From contig WELA01000805.1 in the NCBI GenBank assembly GCA_009602735.1, forward strand, positions 156,298-220,297: a DNA stretch of 64,000 nucleotides. Direction: 5' to 3'. Positions 1-10,945 of this stretch are shown piece by piece. This stretch comes from Mesotaenium endlicherianum (lineage: Eukaryota; Streptophyta; Zygnematophyceae; Zygnematales; Mesotaeniaceae). The number at the start of each line of letters is the position of its first letter. Position 1 is the first letter of the stretch. Position numbers and translations under genes: made by a program. Below the pieces are notes generated by a model. That model was not told the DNA's origin. It worked only from the letters and a program-made list of their open reading frames with translations, and did not search any database.

Positions 1-177
1 GGCAAGCTGGGTTTAGTAGTAAGAAGTGTCATTGGGGTGACCAAGGCTAGAGTGCACTCAAGAAGCTAAGCATGTGGAAGGAGTTGTACAAGAAGAGTCG
101 CAGATCCTCTAGTGCTTTAGTGCACGGGTCAAGTGATGACCGTAGAGGAGAAAGATCCAGTGAAGATAGTGAAATAG

Positions 178-670
178 GTGGAGGTAGATAAGACCACAAG
201 TAGCTATCTTCAGCCCGCTAGCAAAGAAGAGACGCGGGAAGGTGAAGGTGAAGGAGAAGCGCTTGTGTTGGTGACCTTGGCCTGGTCGCATGTAGCAAGC
301 GTGCCTCCTAACAACCTTGGCGAGCGCGCATCGCCGGTGGAGCAAGTAGAGGTGTATGATCCCCTCGCTCATTTATGGAGCAGACCCCAACTGCTCAAAT
401 GGAGGAGCTCCTAGAAAGTGAGCTCAAGAGAAGCCCGCTTGCAAGACGACGTGTGTGCGTGCACAAGATGAGGTGCAAGCACTAAGAGTATGTGCGTATG
501 CCCAAGTTATGGAGCTCTTGGAGGCGTTCCAGATGTGTTTCTTGGAGCCTTGTGTGAAGGCTTACCTTCAAGAAGAGCCAGAGGTATGTGGGAGTGAGCA
601 TCTAGCCAAGAAGAAGACTATGATGGAGTTTGGTGCACCACGAGCGAGCCTACGCGCTCAAGCCTTGTGA
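178..670 (+). pseudogene. Fragment of gypsy pol (protease-RT linker)
   Basis: Two short open frames (178-414 and 455-670) echo the G-element protein: one carries PNNLGE and VYDPLA, matching PNNLGE and VCDPLA in G at about 8570-8650, and the other carries MELLEAFQMCF, matching the LLEEFKCVF motif before the RT domain. No catalytic region survives. This is a remnant and makes no functional protein. Confidence 0.5.
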
Positions 671-2162
671 AGACTACTATCGTCGCTTGATGGAGACTAC
701 AACTTAATGGATATGGACCTATGAGGAGGAGACCAAGTATAATGGGGCTGATATGTTCTGTCTAAGATGGAGATATATGACAAAGACCTGGACATGAAGC
801 TAGGAGAATCAGCGCCTATACAAGCAAGCACAAGAGAGGCGTAAAATCTGGATTTGGACACTCGAGTGGTAAGCGCCTTACCTTCATGATGAGGGGGGGG
901 AGTGTTATAGTTGTTTATAGTGCTTGTAAGTAAGGTCAAGCCAGTCCCATGAGTTCATATGTAACTAAGAGATGTGAAGTGGAAAGAAGATTGAGAGCAA
1001 GTGCTTGGAAGATACTCAAATCTGTCCATGTTTGAGGGTTTTACGGGTAGGCGAGCGCGAGAGTAAATGTTGGCAGATTTTGGCTACTTTTTGCCTACTT
1101 AGGAGAGAGTGGGTAATATTTTCACTAGAAGTCCTACATGATGTGAGAGGCCTAGTATGAGGCTTGCCCTGAGTCATAGTCAAGTTTCAGAATTCAAGAA
1201 TTAAGCATGTGCCATTTGTAGGCGCGGGAGCTTGATACGTGTTGCGCGCGTGTGCGTCCTACGAGCGTGAGGCACAAGGTGACGATCTCGTTTGAGTGTT
1301 AGACTTTGATCAGATTCTGAAATTTTGTGGAGAGGTAGTCCTATGGGTTTGGATTTAGAAAAAGTAATTTTTCTAATAAAAATATTAATTTAAGTCCTGA
1401 CAGTGCCACATGGCGGTCTGCTAGACTGCCGTGCGAGCCACATGTGTGAGGCAAGGCGCAATCTGATTTCATGGTCTTAGACTCAAAATCAGTAGAAGCA
1501 GAGCATACCAGTGAGTTCAGAGGGGTGATAATATGTACATTGCACAACTTTCAGGCTAAAAATGTCAGAAAAAGTCGGAGGGGTGCCACTTGGCGTCTTG
1601 AGAGGTCACCACGAGTCACGCACACGAGTGAGAGAGTGCAATACCTCTACAAGGAGTATGGCTTAGAGCTAGAGGTAGCTAAGGGTACCAGAAGGTTCAA
1701 GAACATAGTGGAGTCAGGTTTATGATGTAATCTGGTCAAAATTATAAGAGCACCATGAGTAAGCCACATGGCGCGACGAGGAGTTGCCACTTGTCTAAGA
1801 GGGCGAAGAATGAGTATTTTGGCAATTTGGCGGACTATTATGCCTTGGATCCAGCTTTGGAGTATGTGGAGATGATGGAGGGAGTATGTTACAACCCTTA
1901 TGAAGATATTGGCCTATTCCAAGACGAAGGAGTTGAAGACAAAGATGCATTTCTGCAAGGAGACGCCATGTGTGGAGCCAATGTATGCGATGGAGCTTTC
2001 ACTAAGTGGAGCAAGTTTGGAGTAATGAGTATCATCCTGGAGCCTCTTAAGACCTGCAACTTGTATAACATATGTGTATGTGTGTTTTTCTAGCGTATAT
2101 GTGAGCTGGATTCCTCATCTGACGTTACTTATGCTTAGTATGTGCCGAGGACGTCGCATCTT

Positions 2163-2176
2163 GAGGAGGGGGATGA
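2163..2176 (+). other. Polypurine tract of decayed element
   Basis: The purine run GAGGAGGGGGATGA sits directly before TGTAAGG. The same 14 bases occur before the 3' LTR of element G (minus strand, 4915-4928), so this is a plus-strand priming site of a related element. Confidence 0.6.
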
Positions 2177-2820
2177 TGTAAGGTTACCAAAGTGAAGTTT
2201 GTATCTTTCTAGCATTTTATATGCACGGATTGTTATTCAAGAAAACCTTTGGCCTTTATTTCAAGTCATTTGGACAAGTATTGAGAAAGTTACGAATTTT
2301 GGGAGTTTTTTTGTGATTTTAGTGTCACAAATTCAATTTAGTGACAAGGACAGGTCCAGTGACGAAAACTTCGGTTGGAGTCCAGAAAGTAGGACATTGA
2401 ATCATGAGGGTTCCAGATTCTACGTACGATTACGTAGAGTGCCAAAGTGATTGTGGAAATTCTAGAAACTTCGTGAGGAGTTAGTGGATTGTGTAGTAAA
2501 ATATTCTAGAGCGTGATTGTGTGCATGTGAGTGTGCTAGTCTGTCCAACTAGGCAAGGTCACCTACATGGAAGGAGCCATAGGAGAAGGTTGTGGAGGTA
2601 CCTTGCTAGAGAGAACACTTAGACTTATAGCATAAATGGGAAGCACAAAGAAGTGGAGGGAGTCTTGTCTTGCCTAGTCTAGTCTAGTGTAACCTTCTTA
2701 TCTTGTACACGACTTTTCTTAAGAAAGTGAGTTCTTTTCCACTCCTCTCTCATGTAGCCCTCTAACTCTTGCAAGGGTGGCATACCACCAGGCCACTCCA
2801 CCTTGTTGTATGCAACTAGG
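2177..2820 (+). repeat. Degenerate LTR of G-related element
   Basis: Begins TGTAAGG right after the polypurine tract, like the G-family LTR, but the body is diverged and no clear CA end, PBS or target duplication was found. The right limit is approximate and is set by the start of the GC-rich array. Confidence 0.4.
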
Positions 2821-2869
2821 AAAGGTCCTCGTGCACGCTTCCACTCGCGGGTGAGGGTGCGTGAGTGTG

Positions 2870-3473
2870 TATGGGCGCACTTCCCGCACCCCACTCCCCT
2901 TTCAAAGCCAGCGAGTCCCAAGCAAGCAAACAAATAGGGACACGAGCGGGCAGCTGCAGCACAGCAGCAGCCAACCCGCCTCGGGCAAGCAGAAACACAA
3001 TACATGGGCGGCCAGTTGCGGCACTGCAGCCAGCCCACCCCGAGCAAGAAGAATAAGGGGGGCGGCCAGTTGCAGCACTGCAGCAAGCCAGCCAGCCCCA
3101 AGCACGCAAACAAACAGGGACACGGGGGCGGCCAGCTGCAGCACAGCAGCAGCCAGCCCGCCACAGGCAAGCAAAAACCCAATACAGGGGCGGCTTGCTG
3201 CGGCACTCCAGCAGCCAGCCCGCCCCGGGCAAGAAGAAACACAACATGGGGGCGGCAAGCTGCAACACTGCAGCATGCCGGCAAGCCCCAAGCAAGCAAA
3301 CAAACAGGGACACGGGCGGGCAGCTGCAGCAGCCAGCCCGCCCCGGGCAAGAAAAAACACAATACAGGGGCGGCCAGCTGCGGCACTGCAGCCAGCCCGT
3401 CCCAGGCAAGAAGAATAATGGGGTCAACCAGCTGCAACACTGCAAAAAGCCAGCCAGTCCCAAGCAAGCAAAC
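2870..3473. repeat. GC-rich tandem array, left part
   Basis: Subunits of about 60 bp share the core CAGCTGCAGCACTGCAGC followed by CCAGCCCGCCCCGGGCAAG. Every third subunit ends in a marker AAGCAAGCAAACAAACAGGG, seen at about 2921, 3101 and 3291 and at the array break at 3463, giving a higher-order period of about 180 bp (180, 190, 172). Lack of stops produces long Ala/Cys/Leu/Pro-rich open frames on several frames; these are not treated as genes. The array continues after element G at 10946. Confidence 0.85.
3469..3473. repeat. Target-site duplication of element G, left
   Basis: CAAAC at 3469-3473 is repeated at 10946-10950, flanking element G exactly. Confidence 0.9.
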
Positions 3474-4914
3474 TGAAAGGGGCAGAGTGCCCTAGTGGAA
3501 GCGTAGTAACTCACGAGGAAAGGAACTAGTTGCAATCATACTAAAAAGTGCAACGGATTGACATTTTGAGTAGCAAGAAACTGCTCACAAATAATGTAGA
3601 ATGAAAGGCCTTGTCATTACAAACCCGTAGATATTTACAGAAGTGAACACTGATAAGAAACAAAGAAATTATTCCTATTTATAAATTTCTACCTAAGTGC
3701 TCCTCTCTACGAGGAAGCTACGAATTTTTCTAAGTGTTTGTCAAATCGTCCCTTCCAAAATATTCGTGAGTAAGCCAGATCAGTCTCATTTGACGTGTTG
3801 GGCCGAATTGACGTCTACATACATGCATCGACATTACTAGAATATTCTATCTTAGACGCGCTAGGCTAAACCGAAACTTCTAGGTCAATCGACCTAGTCG
3901 GCACTCCGCGTCAGCCAAACTTACGTGAAGGTTCGAGTTCATTCAAACCGGCCAGATCGCTCGACGCTGTCGGTTAATCCCACGGTCGCGCTCACCGCGA
4001 ATTAAGGACAGTCGTCAACCGACCTCAAAACTAATCAAACTTCGGAAATCCATGACTCTCTCAATACTTGACCAAATTCGATGAACTTTATATCAGAATG
4101 ACCACAACAATGCACTCTACACTACTATACAATCAAAACATACTTTCATGAAACTCAAAAATGCACTTCATAAATGTAATGAATCAGTGTACTGGTCGAT
4201 ATAATATTCATTTAAATAATATAGTCAAATAAGTTCAGCCTGCTGAACTCTAGTTAACAATCAGTCTGCTGGACTTTATACTTAATATCAATTTAATGAC
4301 TCAGGCCGGAAGTAGCAGGCTGAGGTCACCTTAAGTCAGCTTGCTGACACATTCTTTGACAGCCAGCTGACTTCCGTGCTCGGTAGCAGCGAACTGCCTC
4401 GATATGCATCTAAGTGTGGTATGCTAGATGAATGGCCAGATGACATCCCTATGATGGATGGCGATTCGGGATGATGGGAGATGGCGGTGGATTTGGTTAA
4501 CCGAGGTCCTACCAACGTGGTTAACTCCCGGGTAGGCGGTGCCATCGCACTGACCGTTGAACAGTAAACTCATTCCATGTACATACGCTAGACATTGCTC
4601 TCGAGTTCGGCATCCGGAGACGAGGCCAACTCTCTTGTACAGCGTACTGAGAGAGATCTGAATCCAAGGCAAGAAGCCGTTGATACGCACTGTCTTCTAA
4701 CCTTGCTTATGTATGAGTTTACTGATTTGCATCATTGATGCTAGTTTACTCGCATTTGACTTACGAGTATTATTCCCTGCTAGTGTATTGTCCTTTGCCG
4801 TTAAACCACTTAACGGAAATACCATAAAGATTACTTGCTGATATAAAGATCTTTATTAATTGTTAATCGCCTATTTGGTAAGTCAATTCATTTCATTAAA
4901 CCTATGACCTTACA
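3474..4914 (-). repeat. 3' LTR of G, split by solo LTR T1
   Basis: On the minus strand it begins TGTAAGGTCATAGG at 4914 and ends CCCCTTTCA at 3474, matching the 5' LTR. The T1 solo LTR (4175-4895) interrupts it about 19 bases after its start. Without T1 it is about 715 bp; the 5' LTR is 670 bp and lacks a short stretch near its start. Confidence 0.9.
4175..4895 (+). mobile_element. Solo LTR T1 (T family)
   Basis: A 721-bp LTR beginning TGTAATGAATC and ending in TCATTTCA, with near-inverted ends. Flanks are ATAAA (4170-4174) and TTAAA (4896-4900), a target duplication with one mismatch. It contains many CAGC/GCTG hairpin motifs and a TATAAAG box at about 4842. No internal region is present, so it arose by LTR-LTR recombination. 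Confidence 0.88.
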
Positions 4915-4928
4915 TCATCCCCCTCCTC
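4915..4928 (-). other. Polypurine tract of G
   Basis: Minus-strand GAGGAGGGGGATGA immediately before the 3' LTR start TGTAAGG; primer site for plus-strand DNA synthesis. Confidence 0.8.
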
Positions 4929-4929
4929 A

Positions 4930-5315
4930 AGATGCGACGTCCTCTACGCATTCTGCAAATAACGTCTCAACTTACTCTTACAATGAGTCAAGTTGGCTTC
5001 TGGCTCCCAAGCATTGTCGTCCGCATGGTAGCCCTTCCACTTGACGAGATAGTCTTGAACAAGTCGTTGACCTCGCTTGACTCATCAATCACCGACAATC
5101 GCCTCCACTTCATACTTCAATACATCATCGATCTCGACCGGTGGTGGCGGTGTAGGTAGTCGTCTTGGATGTCCTTCATTGGAATCAACGTATGGCCGCA
5201 AACAACTGACATGGAACACATCATGGATACGCCAGCCTGAAGGAAGTTCCAACTTGTAGGTCACTGGATTAACCTGCTTGAGCACCACGAAGGGACCTGT
5301 AAACCTTGCCCGCAA
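4930..5315 (-). pseudogene. G integrase C-terminus and chromodomain
   Basis: The minus strand encodes a GPF/Y-type integrase tail (FTGPFVVLKQVNP, then the HDVFHVSCLRPYV motif) and then a chromodomain with DYLVKWKGY, the hallmark of plant chromoviruses that target chromatin marks. A stop lies between the integrase tail (ending 5085) and the chromodomain, and the piece is cut from the rest of integrase by solo LTR T2. Confidence 0.8.
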
Positions 5316-5335
5316 TTTCCTTTTGCCTGTGAAAG

Positions 5336-6049
5336 TGTAATGAATCAGTATATTGGTAGGTATAATATTTATTTAAATATAATAGTTAATTAAGTTCAGC
5401 CTGCTGAACCCTACTTAATAGTTAGTCTGCTGGACTTCATATTTAATATCAGTTTAAGAACTCAGCCGAAAGCAGCAGGCTGAAGTCAACTTAAGTCAGC
5501 TTGCTGACACATTCTTTGACAGCCAGCTGACTACCGTACTCGGTAGCAGCATCAACATGCATCTAAGTGTGATATGCTAGATGAATGGCCAGATGACATC
5601 CCTATGATGGATGGCGATTCGGGATGATGGGAGATGGCGGCGGATTTGGTCAACCGAGGTCCTACCAACGTGGTTAACTCCCGGGTAGGCGGTGCCATCG
5701 CACTGGCCGTTGAACAGTAAACTCATTCCATGTACATATGCTAGGCATTACTCTCAAGTTCGGCATTCGGAAACGAGGCCAACTCTCTTGTACAAGCATT
5801 CTGAGAGAGATCTGAATCCAAGGCAAGAAGCCATTGATACAAACTGTCTTCTAACCTTGCTTATGTATGAGTTTACTGATTGCATTGTTGATTCTAGTTA
5901 AATCGCATTTGACTTACGAGTATTGTTCACTGCTAGTGTGTGTTGTCCTTTGCCGTTTAACCAGTTAACAAAAAATACCAAAAGATTACTGCTGATATAA
6001 AGATCTTTATCAATTGTTAATTGCATATTTGGTAAGTCGATTCATTTCA
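5336..6049 (+). mobile_element. Solo LTR T2 (T family)
   Basis: A 714-bp LTR, TGTAATGAATC to GATTCATTTCA, with a perfect 5-bp target duplication GAAAG (5331-5335 and 6050-6054). It is inserted in the end of the G integrase gene. Its sequence is close to T1 but carries its own small deletions. Confidence 0.93.
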
Positions 6050-6099
6050 GAAAGATAGGTCTTCTGTTGACAGAAGTACTTTGTCGCCCAAATGGAATG

Positions 6100-6979
6100 T
6101 TACTTCCCTCTGGTGCTTGTTAGCATGCTTGACCTGCTCCTCTTGTGCCTTCTAAATACACGTATTTGCCATGTTCCAAGTCTTGGCCATCTGCTCCATG
6201 AAAGCTTGTGTAGTAGGAACCTAAGTCTTCTTGGCCTCCTCCAACAAGATGTTTCCTGAATGATATACTTCTCTCCTATAAACCATAGCGAATGGTGACT
6301 GCTTGGTCGATCCCTGCATGCTGTTGTTGTAGGCAAACTCCAATCTTGGCAGCTTCTTGTCCCACTCTGAAGGGTCCTCCATAGTGAAACTCCTGAGCAC
6401 CTCTTGCGGAGTTTTGTTGAGCCTTTCACTCTGCCCGTCTGTCTCAGGATGATAGGAAGTGCTCATACTCAGCTTGGTCCCCATCAAAGTAAACAATGAC
6501 CGCCAAAAGGTGCTAGTAAACCTCGAATCCCGATCTGAAAGAATCACCTTCGGCAACCCATGTAGCCTGAAAATATGATCAAAGAATTGCCGTGCCACAT
6601 TTGTTGCCGTAGAAGTCTCCTTCATGGGAATGAAGTGAGCCATCTTGTTGAGTCGATCAAATACAACCCAACCTGCATCGTGCCCTTGACCACTCACTGG
6701 TAACGACGTGATGAAGTCCATAGCAATCTGCTCCAAATGATACTCTGGAATAGGTAGGGGCTGCAATGGACCTCCCTTCTTTTGATTTGGTGTCTTCTTA
6801 CGTTGGCACGCATCGCAACTCTTGATCCACTCCTCGATGTCCTTGTCCATATTTCTCCAATAACACTCCCGCTTTCGCACGCTTGCCGTCTTCTCGCTTC
6901 CAAAGTGTCCAGCATATAAACAGTCATGATGCTCCGCAAGTTGTAAGTCTCGTAGCTCCTTGATGTCAGGTACCACCAC
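6100..6979 (-). pseudogene. G integrase (zinc finger and catalytic core)
   Basis: The HHCC finger (H..HFGSEKTA then CDACQRKK) and the DDE core (DFITSLP, LSDRDSRF, YHPETDGQSERLN) are visible in the frame 6221-6979. The frame then shifts to 6100-6429 and is cut by T2. Integrase would insert the DNA copy into chromosomes; this copy is inactive. Confidence 0.85.
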
Positions 6980-7000
6980 TCTCTTGGAATCACCATAATA

Positions 7001-7549
7001 TCATATGCCGTCCTTCTTCTGCATACTCGAGTTGGACTCAGTTGCTCCACCATCAGCAAACTCTGGATCCTCCTCATAATCTCTCTGAAGCTTCTCCTTG
7101 AAGTCCATATTCTCCTTGATGACTGAGACAGCTGCAAGGTAACACCTCCAGGATAAAGCGTCTGCAGGGTTGATCTTCCCAAATAAGTACTTAATCTTGT
7201 GGTCGAACTGTTGCAGAACCTCTATCCACCTTGCTTGTCTCGGTGTCAACGTTGGCTGCGTCATGAACTTCTCCAAGCTCTTGTGGTCGATCTTGATCAA
7301 CACCTTTCGGCCGTCCACATAACATCGCCAAATCCTCAAAGCCTGGATAATAGCCAACATCTCTCGCTCGTGTGCTGCATAGTTCTGCTCCGCAGGACTC
7401 AACTTCCTGCTCTCATATGCCACAGGCTGCAATCCCTTGCCCTGGTCCTGGAGAAGAATGGCTCCCACTGCAAAATTTGATGCGTCCATGATGATGGTGA
7501 AAGGAAATTCTGGATTGGCGATTGCCAACACAGGTGCCTGTGTCAACAA
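7001..7549 (-). pseudogene. G RNase H domain
   Basis: Contains the RNase H motifs DASNFAVGA, HEREMLAI and the KIDHKSLEKF Asp, followed by the connection NPADALSRR with a changed residue run. It degrades the RNA strand during reverse transcription. A stop separates it from RT upstream and a break separates it from integrase downstream. Confidence 0.85.
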
Positions 7550-7588
7550 CTCCTTAATCTTCTCAAAAGTTTGCTGCTCCTTGTCACC

Positions 7589-8725
7589 TCATAGCCACTT
7601 CTCCTGCTTCTTCAACATGTCCGTGAGTGGTGCACACACGTTGGCAAATCCTTCAATGAAACGTCGATAATAATTTGCCATGCCGAGGAAACTCCTGAGT
7701 TGATGAATATCAGCAGGAACTGACCAATCTCTGATTGCTTGCACCTTCTTCTGTTCCACCTTGACTCCTTCGGCTCCCACTATGTGCCCAAGAAATTTAA
7801 CTTCCTTGAGACAAAAGTCGCACTTGTTCATCTTTCCATACAGCTTCTGATCTCTCAAGACCTCCAACACCTTCCTTAGATGCTCCACATGCTCCTCCAA
7901 GGTCTTCGAATAGATCAAGATGTTGTCCAAAAATACCACCACAAATTGGTCCAAGTAGGGTCTAAAGATACTATTCATGAGTCTTATGAATGTAGCAGGT
8001 GCATTAGTCAACCCAAAAGGCATGATTGAAAACTCGAATAAGCCATAGCGAGTCCTGAAAGCAGACTTCTGAACATCTCTTTTCGCAATCCGTACCTGGT
8101 GATAGCCACTCCTCAAATCAATCTACGAGAAATACTTCGCCCCGACAAGCCTGTCAATCAACTCGTCCACTTGTGGAAGTGGGTACCTGTTCTTGATGGT
8201 GATCTTGTTGAGTGCTCGGTAGCCGACACAAATCCTCATAGTCCCATCCTTCTTCTTCACAAATAAGACTGGCGCGGCAAATGGAGACTCGCTGGGTTGG
8301 ATGAATCCCTTCTCTAATAACTCTGTTAGCTGCTTCTTCAACTCATCCAACTCCGCAAACAATTGTGAATAAGCGGGTCTCACCAGTGGCTTGCTCCCTG
8401 GTTCCAACTCGATCTTGTGCTCCATAGCTCTCTGTGGAGGTAATCCTGCAGGTAGCTCCTCAGGAAACACGCACTTGAACTCCTCCAACAGCGCCTTAAT
8501 TTGGGCAGGCATCTCAGCAGGCTTCTTCGCTTGAGCAGTTGGGCTCTGCTCCTTCTGAGCAAGGGGATCACACACCACTAATTGCTTCTTTGGCGATTTG
8601 CATTCGCCCAGGTTGTTAGGATTCACGCTTGCTCCATCTGATGACCTGGCCAGGGCCACCGAAACAAGGTACATCTCCTTCACCTGATTCGCCCTGCATA
8701 GCTTCTTAACTTGCAGGCTCGACAA
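7589..8725 (-). pseudogene. G reverse transcriptase
   Basis: Standard gypsy [52 protein letters not shown] and the active-site loop. The loop reads [10 protein letters not shown], where the family has F-[IL]-DD; the second catalytic Asp is Asn here. A TAG replaces Lys in the [10 protein letters not shown] motif at about 8117-8122. Both changes would abolish activity. Confidence 0.88.
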
Positions 8726-8758
8726 AAAACAATTACTTGTGGTCGTATCTACCTCCGC

Positions 8759-9306
8759 CTATTTCGCTGTCTCCATTCGTCCATCACGCCCTTGGACTTT
8801 CCCTTGTCCTGTGCTCCAGTGCACTTGAGGGTTGGCTTTCCTCAGCCATGGTCGGCCCAATATCACCTCATGGTGACCCAGCTCTGCCTGCTCCATAACT
8901 TCCTTACTCCGGTGCCCCACTACTTCCACGTGAATAGCTTCCGTAGGTGCACCACACTTGAGTCTCTGCCCATTTGCCAAAATTGCCTCCTTAGGCTCAT
9001 AATGCTTCTGCACAGGAATTTGCCACTCTTTCACCAGGTTCTTGTGCACAAAATTTGCACTTGCGCCACTGTCAACCGTGCACTTGGCCTTGTTGCCGTT
9101 GACCACTCCTTCCACGATGATAGGCTTGTCAACATCTTGTCTTTCGCTTCTCGGCAGGCTCCTGGGGATAACCTCCTTGTGAATTCTCGTCTTCATGCCA
9201 GTAGACACCCCAGAACGACTTATTGGCGTCCTCCTTTTTCCTGCTTTTGAGGTTGCTTCGCCTTCACATGACAGTCTCGAGCTAGATGTCCAAGCTTGCC
9301 ACAATT
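8759..9306 (-). pseudogene. G aspartic protease region
   Basis: Carries the retropepsin signature CTVDSGASANFV and the later ILGRPWL motif typical of gypsy proteases, which cut Gag-Pol into mature proteins. The frame is offset from the gag frame and is entered past a stop in the zinc knuckle. Confidence 0.82.
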
Positions 9307-10238
9307 TTAGCAAGGTCCTCTCGGCTTGAAATTCTGTTGCTTGCGCTGGTACTGAACAAGTCCCAATTCTATAGGTACTGGACCTTGAATACTCGTGCTT
9401 GGCGCTTGAGATCCAAAGTGTCGATATCCTCCAAAGTTGTGGCTGCCCCACTGCCTCTGACTAAACTCCACAGCGTCGACCCTTGTTGCCAATGCCATCA
9501 TTTCTCCAAGACTGGTAGGGTCCTTGAGCGCCACTTCCTTGGCCACAGTTGGCTTGAGTCCCCTCTTGAACTTGTTCATCATCTCCGACTCGTGCATGGA
9601 TGGACATTGAAGCACCAGCTCGTTGAAGCGCGATACATACTCTTGAACGCTTCCTCGTTGACGAAGGCGCACCAATAGATCTCGAGCAGTAGCCTCGGGT
9701 GCAATAGGTTGAAATTGCCTCCTTAAGCCTTCAAAGAGCTGATCAACAGTAGCAGGTGCTCCAGACAGCTGCTCTTCTCGTTCATACCAAGCTCCAGCAC
9801 TCTTCTGCAACAAAGTTATGTCAAAGGCGACTTGCCTGTCGGACGTGAGTGCAAAATAATCCATAAACTTCCTCACTCCCAAAATCCATTGATGAACAGG
9901 CGGCGATCTACGCTCTCCAGTATACACTTCAGGCTTAGGTGCACCCACTCCTGATGCGGGTGGAATAACTGGTTGCACTATTGGGTTAACATGAATGGGT
10001 GGCACAACAGGTGCAAGTACCGAACTCGTCAAAGCGGCGTTCCCAACAACAACTGGCACCATTCTCTCCACCTCCGCGCGCATACTCTATCGGGCGTAGA
10101 CTTCTCCTCCAATTGCATTTGCCTTAGCATCGTCTGCATCTCTTGTTGCTCTCTGGTCATTGTTGGTGCTGCCTGCTGCCTCGCGCGCTCAACATGCTCA
10201 ACATGTTCGCCTCCTCCAGCTGCCGACTGCGACTCCAT
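9307..10238 (-). pseudogene. G gag (capsid and zinc knuckle)
   Basis: Starts with ATG at 10238 about 24 bases after the PBS. A frameshift near 10030-10083 links a short N-terminal frame to the retrotransposon gag domain (HQWILGVRKFMDYF, GSVQEYVSRFNEL). The CCHC zinc knuckle is interrupted by TAA at 9307-9309, between the first and second Cys; the rest (NCGKLGHLARDC) follows in frame. Confidence 0.82.
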
Positions 10239-10260
10239 AATATAGCATGCAAACTAGCCC

Positions 10261-10273
10261 AGCTTTGATACCA
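10261..10273 (-). other. Primer-binding site of G
   Basis: Minus-strand TGGTATCAAAGCT lies two bases inside the 5' LTR and matches the 3' end of plant initiator tRNA-Met (TGGTATCAGAGC) at 11 of 12 bases. Confidence 0.85.
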
Positions 10274-10275
10274 AA

Positions 10276-10945
10276 TGAAAGGGGCAGAGTGCCTTAGTGG
10301 AAGCGTAGTAACTCACGAGGAAAGGAACTAGTTGCAATCATACTAAAGAGTGCAGCGGCATATCACTAAGAAAGCTTAGGAAAATTACTTGACATTTTGA
10401 GTAGCAAGAAACTGCTCACAAATGATGTAGAATGGAAGGCCTTGTCATTCATTACAAACTCGTAGAAATTTACAGAAGTGAAAATTGATAAGAAACAAAG
10501 AAGTTAATCTTATTTACAAGTTTTTGCCTAAGTGCTTCTCTCTAAGAGGAAGCTACGGATTTTCCTAACTGTTCGTCAAATTGTCCCTTGCAGAATATCC
10601 GTGAGCAAGCCAGATCAGTCTCATATGACGTGTCAGGCCGAATTGGCGTCCACATACATGCATCGACATTACTAGAACATTCTATCTTAGACGCGCTAGG
10701 TTAAACCAAAACTTCTAGGTAAATCGACCTAGACGGCACTTTGCGTCAGCCGAACTTACGTGAAGGTTCGAGTTCATTCTAACGGGCCAGATCGCTCGAC
10801 GCTATCGGTCAATCCGACGCTCGCGCTCACCGCGAATTAAGGACAGTCGTCAACCGACCTCATAACTAATTAAACTTCGGAAATTCTTAACTCTCTCAAT
10901 ACTTGACCAAATTTGTTGAACTTTTTATAAACCTATGACCTTACA
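10276..10945 (-). repeat. 5' LTR of G
   Basis: 670 bp, minus strand, TGTAAGGTCATAGG at 10945 to CCCCTTTCA at 10276. It is bounded by the PBS inside and the CAAAC duplication outside. Confidence 0.92.

Larger units (their letters stand above)
1..2176 (+). mobile_element. Decayed Ty3/gypsy relic (internal part)
   Basis: No intact gene. Pieces of the plus strand resemble the protease-to-RT linker of element G, and the segment ends in a purine tract identical to G's polypurine tract followed by an LTR-like TGTAAGG start. A second purine run at 891-902 followed by TGTTATAG may mark another old LTR boundary, but no matching right end was found. The 1755-2093 stretch has an open frame of 112 codons with no recognisable motif. 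Read as a heavily deleted, G-related insertion; boundaries are uncertain. Confidence 0.5.
3474..10945 (-). mobile_element. Ty3/gypsy chromovirus 'G', complete but dead
   Basis: A minus-strand LTR retrotransposon with both LTRs, PBS, gag, protease, RT, RNase H, integrase, chromodomain and PPT in the usual gypsy order, flanked by the duplication CAAAC. It inserted into one copy of the AAGCAAGCAAACAAACAGG marker of the GC-rich array, so left and right flanks join into a normal repeat unit. Two solo LTRs of the T family later landed in it, one in the 3' LTR and one in the end of integrase. Coding frames are broken by stops and frameshifts, and the RT active site is altered, so it cannot move on its own. 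Confidence 0.92.

Noticed and set aside
2902-3535. Long overlapping open frames (up to 262 codons) in the GC-rich array
   Set aside because: They follow from a stop-free tandem repeat, occur on both strands and several frames, and have no domain.
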